Assembly: GCA_016929335.1 (NCBI GenBank)
Contig: JAFGIY010000163.1
Location: 1 to 61,058 of the forward strand
DNA from: Acidobacteriota bacterium
GTDB lineage: Bacteria > Acidobacteriota > UBA6911
Direction: 5' to 3'
DNA length: 61,058 bases
The position numbers and the translations under genes are program-made. Below, piece by piece: positions 16,889 to 24,326 of the stretch; the first letter of the stretch is position 1; each line of letters begins with the position of its first letter. A model generated the notes under the pieces. It saw only the letters and a list, made by a program, of their open reading frames with translations, ran no database searches and was not told the origin of the DNA.

Positions 16889-18821
16889 TCGTGCAATTCG
16901 TGGCTACAAACATCTTATAAACCAGCTGTGTAGAAATAATCCCCGTCAACGCCATATCCTCTGTCTCACTAATCCCCACACCCTGTTTGATCTTCTGAAC
17001 CAATCCATTAACCATCCCCGCATCAAACAATCCCGAATCCTTCAATGCCTCCGGCGAAAGAGCTTCCTGAACATAGTCGGGAGTTTGATCATTAAAGAAG
17101 CATTTATGAACAGGAGCACGGTATGGACGCTTCGGCCGTTTCCAAATCTCTTCAGGCAACCATCTCTTCGCCAGTTTCCGAAGCAGATACTTATCCCTCA
17201 GACCGCGCAATTTCATATTTGCCGGCAGTCTATTACAGAACTCAACAACGCGGTAATCCAGAAAAGGGTATCGTCCCTCCACCGAATGTGCCATCGCTAC
17301 GCGATCCCCCTGCGAGGAAAGCAGGTAGGGAGACAGAAATGTTGTCACCTCCAGATATTGGCTCTGCTCGAGCGGCCCCCAATTTCGAAATTCCGGAGGA
17401 AACCTGATGGCTTCATAGCCATTTCCCGAAAGCTCGTGTCTGAGCTCTCTGGAAAAAAATCTCTGGATTCTTTGAGTATTACGCCAGCGAATGGAATGGG
17501 AATAATATGGCGAGTCAAGGTCGGTCATTCCGGCCTTGAAGAATGCGGAGGAAAAATTGGAGCTGGTTTCTGAAAAGCGGGGGATATCTTTATAAAGGCG
17601 GTCAAAAAGGCGGGGCCTTCGTTTGGATGTAGGCTGCCGCGCCCAGTAGCGGCGAATTTTTGCTTCTTTGAAAATATCGTACCCGGCAAAAAATTCATCG
17701 GCGCCTTCTCCAGTCAACACAACCTTGTAATGACTATCCCGCACCAACTGAGAAAGCAGAAACATGGGGACAGGGGCCGTGCGAAGAACAGGCGTTTCGG
17801 TGTGCCATATGACTTCCGGAAACGCCTTCCCAATATCGGCATGTGCAGCCTGAACAACCTGGTGGTCCGTTTCAAGATGCTTTGCCATTTGCCTCTGAAA
17901 GCCATTCTCATCGAATGTGCTGTCATCAAAGGCAATGGAAAAAGTATCCAAACGGCTCGAACCATACTGGCGGATGATATGGGAGATAACGGAAGAATCC
18001 AAACCACCGCTCAAATAGGCGCCAACGGGAACATCTGCCCGCAGCCGAAGCCTGACCGCATCTATGAGCAGCTCCCGGAAGGACTCCAGCAAATCGTCCT
18101 CATTCTGTTCCCCATTATCATTGGTCGATAATTGAATGATATCGGGAAAATCCATCTCCCAATATCTTTGAATCTTGCATTGCCCATCATTAACACTCAG
18201 ATAGCATCCCGATGGAACCTCTTGGATACCGCTAAAAAGCGACACTGCCGGCAATGCAGACCAGAATGTAAAAATCTGACCTAATGCAGTCGGATTGATG
18301 CTGAGTTTGACCGAAGGATGGCACGCAATAGCCTTAATCTCAGATCCAAATACCAGCGTCCCATTATTAATTGTGTAGAAAAGAGGCCTGACCCCCAGCC
18401 GATCCCTGGCAAGGAATAATGAGGAGCAATTCTCATCCCAGATCGCCAATGCAAATTGTCCATTCAGCTCTTTCAGGCATTCCGGGCCCCTCTCCTCATA
18501 AAGGTGGAGAATTACTTCAATATCCGTATGTGTAGAAAAAGCATGCCCGCGCGATTCCAGTTCCGACCGCAATTCGACATAGTTAAATACTTCCCCATTA
18601 CAGACAATCCAGAGAGATCTATCTTCGTTGCAGATCGGCTGCCGCCCACCTTCAAGGTCGATGATGCTTAACCGGACATTACCCAGCGCGACTTTCGAAG
18701 CCATATAGACACCGGAATCATCCGGCCCCCGATGCCTTATCGAAGCAAGCATACTCCGAACAACAAGCTCCTCCGGGGATTCCCCTCTCCCCATATCCAA
18801 AATTCCCGCAATCCCACACAT
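16878..18821 (-). CDS. asnB: Asparagine synthase-type amidotransferase (exosortase-associated)
   Basis: A 647-residue glutamine-dependent amidotransferase. The N-terminal glutaminase domain has catalytic Cys2 (MCGIAGIL) and RLSIIDLEGG; the synthetase domain has the PP-loop YLSGGLDSSVIS. It matches the exosortase-associated amidotransferase type that accompanies exopolysaccharide loci with AMP ligase and ACP. It probably amidates a carrier-bound or sugar-linked acid. The last residues, VATNCTNVS, derive from the repeat and overlap the ligase start by 11 nt. A start at 18821 is supported by Cys2. Confidence 0.9.
   Translation of the reverse strand: MCGIAGILDMGRGESPEELVVRSMLASIRHRGPDDSGVYMASKVALGNVRLSIIDLEGGRQPICNEDRSLWIVCNGEVFNYVELRSELESRGHAFSTHTDIEVILHLYEERGPECLKELNGQFALAIWDENCSSLFLARDRLGVRPLFYTINNGTLVFGSEIKAIACHPSVKLSINPTALGQIFTFWSALPAVSLFSGIQEVPSGCYLSVNDGQCKIQRYWEMDFPDIIQLSTNDNGEQNEDDLLESFRELLIDAVRLRLRADVPVGAYLSGGLDSSVISHIIRQYGSSRLDTFSIAFDDSTFDENGFQRQMAKHLETDHQVVQAAHADIGKAFPEVIWHTETPVLRTAPVPMFLLSQLVRDSHYKVVLTGEGADEFFAGYDIFKEAKIRRYWARQPTSKRRPRLFDRLYKDIPRFSETSSNFSSAFFKAGMTDLDSPYYSHSIRWRNTQRIQRFFSRELRHELSGNGYEAIRFPPEFRNWGPLEQSQYLEVTTFLSPYLLSSQGDRVAMAHSVEGRYPFLDYRVVEFCNRLPANMKLRGLRDKYLLRKLAKRWLPEEIWKRPKRPYRAPVHKCFFNDQTPDYVQEALSPEALKDSGLFDAGMVNGLVQKIKQGVGISETEDMALTGIISTQLVYKMFVATNCTNVS
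16888..16904. repeat. Dispersed repeat inside coding overlap
   Basis: TTCGTGCAATTCGTGGC is translated as ATNCTN at the C-terminus of the amidotransferase and forms the leader of the ligase gene. Confidence 0.88.
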
Positions 18822-18829
18822 AAATATTC

Positions 18830-19084
18830 TTAATTCGTGTAATTCGTGGCTGCCTTTTTTCTTTCCAGAAATCCCACAATCGCATCAATCGAATCCAGAT
18901 TCTCCGGCAACAACTCATCATTCTCCACTTTAATCCCGTAAGTCTTCTCCAGATGGGCAACCAGTTCTAAAACTCCCGTAGAATCGATAATCCCCTTGTC
19001 CAGCAGAGAATCACAATTAGTCAAACCGTCCCCCTGACCGAACAGAAAGAATTCAACAATAAACTTCCGAATATCCTCATCCAT
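18830..19084 (-). CDS. Acyl carrier protein
   Basis: An 84-residue acidic helical carrier. The phosphopantetheine site is Ser35 in GIIDSTGVLELV, with the conserved helix VGFLE near the end. It should tether the substrate loaded by the adjacent AMP ligase. The native protein likely ends at ERKK; the last residues, AATNYTN, are read from the repeat at 18831-18850. First gene of the carrier-protein module. Confidence 0.9.
   Translation of the reverse strand: MDEDIRKFIVEFFLFGQGDGLTNCDSLLDKGIIDSTGVLELVAHLEKTYGIKVENDELLPENLDSIDAIVGFLERKKAATNYTN
18831..18850. repeat. Dispersed repeat, half form
   Basis: TAATTCGTGTAATTCGTGGC encodes the ATNYTN tail of the carrier protein and leads into the amidotransferase gene. 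Confidence 0.88.
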
Positions 19085-19091
19085 ATATAAA

Positions 19092-19110
19092 AAATCCGTG
19101 CAATCCGTGG
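19092..19110. repeat. Dispersed repeat, half form (ATCCGTG variant)
   Basis: AATCCGTGCAATCCGTGGC lies between the carrier protein and the first island glycosyltransferase. It is the last copy before the repeat-free stretch of about 31 kb. Confidence 0.85.
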
Positions 19111-19116
19111 CGTTTT

Positions 19117-20292
19117 TTATCTGGCAGTTAAACTCTGATAAAGCTCAAAATATTTCTGCGAAATTCGCTCCCATGAAAAATCCCGTTCCGCTACCTGAAG
19201 GGCTTTTTGCCCCATTTCCTTCCTTAAAGCTTCTTCATCTCGTATTGTTCGCAATACCATTGCCAAATCCTCAACAGACCTTGACTTAAAAACCAGACCG
19301 GTTCCATCCAGGTATTCCTGAGTCCCCCAATCATCGCTTGTCACCACCGGAATTCCATTTGCCATAGCGAGAGAAGCCGGGAATGATCCAGGATAATTTG
19401 TATAAGGGACCAGGCTGCACAAGCTATTCTGGTATTCGCGGATCAGCTCTTGCTCATTGGCAATCTTCAACCAACGGACTATGTCCCCAATTCCCTCCTT
19501 TTTAATGATATCGTCAGCCCATTCCTGATGCCCTGGCATATGGAAGCCATGAAGCTTGACTCTTAGAGGATTGCCCTCTTCCTTAAGGATCCTTAGTGCG
19601 GGAGCCAGGTATTCAAATCCTTTGACATTGATAAGAGGAGAGCCGGCAAACATGATTGCCTCAGTTGCAGAATTATATTTTGCATGTTCTATGAAGGCGC
19701 CATATTTAATAAGATGTATTTTTTCAGGTTTGACTCCCCAATCCATTAGCCTTTTTTTCAGATACTCCGTGTCCACCACTACGGCGTCACATCCATTGTA
19801 TGTTTGATTAACGACCGGATTTGTCTCCTGCTCAGCCGAAAGCCGATGGACAGTGACAACCGTCTTCGCGTGATTTTTGTTATAATGCAGAAGCCATTTC
19901 AGAGAATCAATGCTGAAAGCATCGGCGGATTGATGGAAATGAATGATCGGATAGCCCTGATCTTTTTGAGCATACAGCTTCCCTCGAATGGGATCCGTGA
20001 TACTTCGATATATCAGACGGGCCGACTGGGAAACAAAGCTTTTTTCGGGATGAGCTCGAAAATAAGGCAATTTGATGAATTGAACCTCGCGGCTGGCCAG
20101 CACGGATTCATAATTGGAAAATGATGAAATTACGTTACTGAAACCCGTATAAAAACAACCGCAGTTTGATGTGCGAACGTCAACCTGCAATCCGAACCGT
20201 TTTTCGAGAGTCTCTTTCAAATGAATAGCTTGAACGGAATAAATTCTCAAGTACGCCCAGCAGGAAACAAAGCCAATTTTATCTAATTTCAT
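19117..20292 (-). CDS. Glycosyltransferase family 4-type
   Basis: A 391-residue GT-B fold enzyme. The C-terminal half has the GT4 pattern: EKIHLIKYGAFIEHA, VKLHGFHMPG, SFPASLAMANGIPVVTSDDWGTQEYLDG and a final ERDFSWERISQKYFELYQ. A strong ribosome site (AAGGAAAG) precedes the ATG at 20292. It would transfer a sugar from a nucleotide donor to a growing lipid-linked glycan on the cytoplasmic face. Specificity unknown. Confidence 0.85.
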   Translation of the reverse strand: MKLDKIGFVSCWAYLRIYSVQAIHLKETLEKRFGLQVDVRTSNCGCFYTGFSNVISSFSNYESVLASREVQFIKLPYFRAHPEKSFVSQSARLIYRSITDPIRGKLYAQKDQGYPIIHFHQSADAFSIDSLKWLLHYNKNHAKTVVTVHRLSAEQETNPVVNQTYNGCDAVVVDTEYLKKRLMDWGVKPEKIHLIKYGAFIEHAKYNSATEAIMFAGSPLINVKGFEYLAPALRILKEEGNPLRVKLHGFHMPGHQEWADDIIKKEGIGDIVRWLKIANEQELIREYQNSLCSLVPYTNYPGSFPASLAMANGIPVVTSDDWGTQEYLDGTGLVFKSRSVEDLAMVLRTIRDEEALRKEMGQKALQVAERDFSWERISQKYFELYQSLTAR

Positions 20293-20345
20293 GAGTTCTT
20301 TCCTTAGGATATAGTCTTAGGCAAGCACCAATAACAGCTTTGGCT

Positions 20346-21317
20346 CTACATATCACAATATTGACAAATTGGCATCTCTGCAAATTTTCCCCTGGAATGG
20401 CAATCTCGGACTTGCTGTAGCTTTTCATGATTCCAGAGAGCCTCGAGGCTCGAATTTCGAACGCTACCCATGATATAGTCACCATCAAAATCGCCACAGC
20501 AGATGGTTGCATCGCCATTCCAATAAATCGTCAGCCGTTCCCAAATCTGAGGGCAGGTTCGATTCCTCTGCAATTCAAGTCCCTGGGCCGCTTTATAGCG
20601 AGCTACCGAATTGGATGCCCTGGCAATCCGCGCATGATCCACTCTTTTGTTCCAGGAGGCCTGAAAATCATCTACCTCGTGCCGATTCTCATCCATTGTA
20701 TATAGAATTGCCTCAAAAACCGGACCGTGCATTTTTAGTCTTCGTCGCATGAAAACAAATTGCTCGATATCTGCCAACACCTGTTCATGTTTGACGCCCT
20801 TCATAATGCGTTCATGGGATTCCTTTGAATTTCCAAGAATCGAGAAAATAATGTGGTCACCAATATCAAGGCCTGAATCCATGATATCTTTGATTTTTGC
20901 CTCGCCGATAGCTGATCCATTGGTTGTCAAATGTACAGAGAGACTTTTCTTTTTGATATAACTCAACATCTCCGCTATTTCGGCATGCAAAAACGGCTCT
21001 CCATGAAGGTATAAATGAATTCTTTCAACGCCTATGGATGCAGCTTCATTAATAATTTTCTTGAACAGTCCCATTTCCATGTACCCCTTTTTGCGAGAGG
21101 AACGATCGCTGGGGCATGAGATACAACGAAGGTTACATATGTTTGTTGGCTCAAGCTGCAAGCTTGGAGGTATCCGGCTTGCTTTATGGCGAAATTTAAG
21201 GATTCGCGGTGCCAGATATCGCACCTTCCTGCTGAGAATGCGCAAATCGCTGGGCGACCCAACTAATTTAAGTTCCTGCGTAGCCAAGTGAATGTGATTC
21301 TTGAGATCGCCGATCAT
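20346..21317 (-). CDS. Radical SAM/SPASM protein
   Basis: A 323-residue radical SAM enzyme. The cluster motif CNLRCISC (CX3CX2C) binds the SAM-cleaving iron-sulfur cluster. A SPASM-type C-terminal domain has CPQIWERLTIYWNGDATICCGDFDG and CQYCDM for an auxiliary cluster. Enzymes like this occur in polysaccharide loci and may oxidise or dehydrogenate sugars or modify peptides; the substrate is not evident. Confidence 0.88.
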   Translation of the reverse strand: MIGDLKNHIHLATQELKLVGSPSDLRILSRKVRYLAPRILKFRHKASRIPPSLQLEPTNICNLRCISCPSDRSSRKKGYMEMGLFKKIINEAASIGVERIHLYLHGEPFLHAEIAEMLSYIKKKSLSVHLTTNGSAIGEAKIKDIMDSGLDIGDHIIFSILGNSKESHERIMKGVKHEQVLADIEQFVFMRRRLKMHGPVFEAILYTMDENRHEVDDFQASWNKRVDHARIARASNSVARYKAAQGLELQRNRTCPQIWERLTIYWNGDATICCGDFDGDYIMGSVRNSSLEALWNHEKLQQVRDCHSRGKFAEMPICQYCDM

Positions 21318-21440
21318 TTTTGGTGTATCAGAATATAGCTACTCACAATCCCATAATTCAGGAAAGCTTATATCCTCACGCCAGCTATCAACATGATTAT
21401 TCACCTAAAATGCTGCTGCAAAGATGCTATCTCTATTGAC

Positions 21441-22514
21441 TTAATCTCGATCCCATAATCGCAGCAAAAGCAGGGTTGCCCGAGCAGCATTTGCCAACAT
21501 CCGGATATCTACGTTCTCAATGGTATCCTCAGATGAATGCCAGTAAGGATTTTTAAAAACCGAGGTAATGGCAATTGCGCGATAACCTTCTGACCAGAAG
21601 GATATTTCGTCACCTCAAGGGCAGGCGCCACCAAGTTCCCAGAAGACCGAGCGTCCAAAGGCTGTCCGTAAGGCTGCTTTTGGCGATAAAGATAAATCCT
21701 GGGTTCGAAAGGCTATCTTCAAAGGGATAGAGTTGTTTTGCTGAGCCAGGTAAGCGTTATAAAAAACCTTAGCAATTCCCTTCAGTTTCCTACCTGCATT
21801 CATAGAGCTTCCTGCGACACGCAACAATTCAGAGGTTCCTGGCGGATGATATCCAACGACATCCAATGCTATTACACCGGCTATATCGGCTCCCGATTCC
21901 TTAGCCCGGCGCGCAAATTCGATGCTGCCCTTTCTCCCTTGTTCTTCGTTGGAAGCAAAAACAAGCTGCCATGTTTGCCGTCGATCGAGAGTCCCTATAA
22001 TCCGGGCAAGTTCCAATAGCCCGCTTACACCTGTAGCATTATCGTCCGCACCAGGTGATAGCTGGCCCTTTATCCAATTCTTGGTATCATAGTGTGCAAT
22101 AGCGAGGAGCCTTTTGTGCGGCTGATTTTTACCAGGGAAGGTGATGACTAGATTTCTGTAAGTCTGATTTTCATAATGATATTCTTGAACCTCGGGACGA
22201 AGGCCCAAAGCCTTCAATCGTTCGAGTAGAAACCGAGAAACTAATGCTTGCTTCTCACATGAATATCTTTCTTTAAAATCCTGCAGTTCTAAAATGGTAG
22301 ATCGAAGTCGTTCAGCAGATATATCCTTCAAGGCTTGAATATAATGCACGTCAAGGGTACTGGCTAAAATCTCATAATGAGGTATCGAATTGATCGGGGA
22401 ATCAGGCATTTCACGACTAGCCCAGGAAATCCAGGCAAATCCGGCGCATCCGACTATTAAACCGATTAGCAGAACATAAATCACAATTTTCCACCGCTTC
22501 AATACTTTAAACAC
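21441..22514 (-). pseudogene. M28-family metallopeptidase with in-frame TGA (codon 300)
   Basis: The frame 21615-22514 encodes a zinc aminopeptidase-like domain with a membrane anchor or lipoprotein-like N-terminus (LIVGC) and ligand motifs LAIAHYDTK, GADDNATG, EEQG and ALDVVGY. It stops at TGA (21615-21617). Exactly the same frame then continues without a gap for 57 codons to TAA at 21441-21443. That segment holds the expected M28 C-terminus (GDEISFWSEGYRAIAIT, KNPYWHSSEDT), including the last zinc ligand His. It is therefore a nonsense interruption, not a frameshift. CGA (Arg) to TGA is the simplest cause. A selenocysteine or readthrough codon is possible because a hairpin with a GGUC loop follows at 21586-21601. 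Confidence 0.75.
21586..21601 (-). other. Hairpin downstream of in-frame TGA (SECIS-like geometry)
   Basis: On the mRNA, CCUUCU-GGUC-AGAAGG forms a perfect 6-bp stem with a 4-nt loop; the loop starts 20 nt after the UGA. Bacterial SECIS elements have a short apical stem-loop at about this distance with G in the loop. This is a shape match only. Confidence 0.3.
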
Positions 22515-22675
22515 TGCTTCATGCCCTTGTTATCGTTATAATTTCATCCATCATCCAAAAACGTATTATTATCCTGTGCACAACACAAAACATGTTTTTT
22601 AATGATGGCAACTCTAAAAGGTCAAGCCAATAAAATCAGCTATGATATACATGGTGAAGGCATGTGGCCAAGCTT

Positions 22676-23743
22676 TTACGCCCTGTGCTTATATATAAAC
22701 TCACCAAACTTCGCAAGAATCCTGGGAGGCATGTGTTGAATCGCTTTCTTCATTATTCGATAGGGATAAGCATCATAATTTGTCTTTGAAACGATTGTTT
22801 TTCGCACCGGCAGATAGAACGTCGAGAGATCAACCACTTGAGTACCCCATCGTGCCTTAAAATCCATAAGGCTCCTGTTTGAAGGATCAGTTCGACCGAA
22901 GTCAAAGACCTCATATCCCTCCTGATGTGCTTCCTTGATGGCTTCCCAGAAAATAAAGTGATTGGGACTGATTTTCAGGTATTGCTCATCGGTACCCAAT
23001 ATTTCAGCTGAAACTCTGTTTTTAAACTTGAGGAGAAATAAACCAGCAATAGCTTTACCTTCATGTATTGCAAGTAGTATTTTTGCTCTTTTCTTCTCAC
23101 CAAATGTATGAGCAAGATGTCGTAGATATTGCATTGGCAGAGGCGGAAGTCCGACTCGCTTTCTCGTTCTCATATACAGTGAGTAGAAATCCGCAAAGTC
23201 CTCATCGTTCTTTGCGATTTTGAGCGAAATGCCACTTGCGGCCGATCGCGATATTCTTTGTCTGACACAGGATCGATCGAAGCTCTTAAGCAGGCTCCCA
23301 ATGTCTGGCGCTAACGATATATAATGATGTTTATAAATGCTGCAAGGCCTTAGCCCGAGTTCTTGCATCATCGGGGCTGTATTTTGAGTCTTCACCTCAA
23401 CATAGTGGCAGCCAGTTTCCTTTCCTAGATCTATTGCACAATCCAGCAAGGATCGAAGATGTGTAAGGTTTGAATTAAGCGGATCATTTAAAGTCGCGAA
23501 AGGTATGCTGACCAATCGCTTTCCTGCATATAAACTCCTAACCTCATAAAGCGGAATGCCGGCCTCAATCCTATCACCATTGCAGATGACAATAATCCGC
23601 CCGCGAATATGAGAGAATTGATTCTCAAGAGCCTTTTTCCAATCCGTCAGATGGCACAACCATCCGCAAGCATGGTTTTCGACGAACCTATCCCATTTCA
23701 ACTGCTGCGATATATTCTCTAAATCCAGCTCCATCCAAGTCAC
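22676..23743 (-). CDS. FemAB-like GNAT protein, exosortase-associated type
   Basis: A 355-residue protein with two GNAT-like halves, as in the FemAB-related family found beside PEP-CTERM systems. Signals include GWLCHLTDWKKALE, the mid-protein YSLYMRTRKRVGLPP and the C-terminal GYEVFDFGRTDPSNRSLMDFKARWG. FemAB relatives transfer amino acids from aminoacyl-tRNA; here the acceptor could be the polysaccharide or a lipid-linked sugar. The family call is good, the activity is inferred. Confidence 0.85.
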   Translation of the reverse strand: MTWMELDLENISQQLKWDRFVENHACGWLCHLTDWKKALENQFSHIRGRIIVICNGDRIEAGIPLYEVRSLYAGKRLVSIPFATLNDPLNSNLTHLRSLLDCAIDLGKETGCHYVEVKTQNTAPMMQELGLRPCSIYKHHYISLAPDIGSLLKSFDRSCVRQRISRSAASGISLKIAKNDEDFADFYSLYMRTRKRVGLPPLPMQYLRHLAHTFGEKKRAKILLAIHEGKAIAGLFLLKFKNRVSAEILGTDEQYLKISPNHFIFWEAIKEAHQEGYEVFDFGRTDPSNRSLMDFKARWGTQVVDLSTFYLPVRKTIVSKTNYDAYPYRIMKKAIQHMPPRILAKFGEFIYKHRA

Positions 23744-24326
23744 CAGCTATACGCTTTTGCTAATCATCTGAAACCATTTTGCAAATTGATTTTCCATTTT
23801 AATCTAATTTGACAGAACCCGCTGATATTCACGTTGGCTTACAATGGGCTTGCTTTTCTTCTTGCGTCTTTTGGTTCAGCTTATCAGATCACCTATATGC
23901 AGCGCACCGCTTTGAATAGAATCACTTACATATGCTGTTTTCAGGCCGGCATCCATAATTGATATTTTACATTGGACCAACCATTGAATTAGGGGGGTAG
24001 ATCAGTGAATCACCATGCTAAAAGTCACAAAGCTATGGGAGGATCAAATATCGCAATTTTTCGCAAACCCGATTCTAAGAAGGATTCGTCAACTGCTAAG
24101 CTGATCCTGCTTTGGCAATGCTTCCGGGTATGATGCTTGATTTAAACCAATAGCCAAGCCCCGGCGATTCACAGCAGGCTGTCACCACTGCCACAAGACA
24201 TGATGCCCTCCATAAACCGGTTGAGTTTCGTGACTCCCACCGCAGCATGGCAATGCACCATGCTATAAAGACAGCCAATGCGAGTATTGATGGCATAATG
24301 TGTTTACTGTTCGGTAGTTAAATAAA
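23744..24326. other. Long intergenic stretch
   Basis: No firm gene. The minus-strand frame 24096-24296 (66 residues) starts with a hydrophobic helix (MPSILALAVFIAWCIAML) and ends abruptly. It could be the remnant of a membrane protein such as an O-antigen polymerase, but has no clear ribosome site. The rest is AT-rich without notable repeats. Confidence 0.4.

Noticed and set aside
367..19110. Integron-like cassette array with the repeat as attC
   Set aside because: No GTTRRRY core sites, no integrase gene seen, and the repeat is made of short tandem units and often only one arm.
21441..22514. Frameshift in the M28 gene
   Set aside because: The downstream conserved block is in the same frame as the start; only a TGA interrupts it.
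24096..24296. Small membrane protein
   Set aside because: One hydrophobic segment, no ribosome site, abrupt end and no recognised family; mentioned only as a possible remnant.
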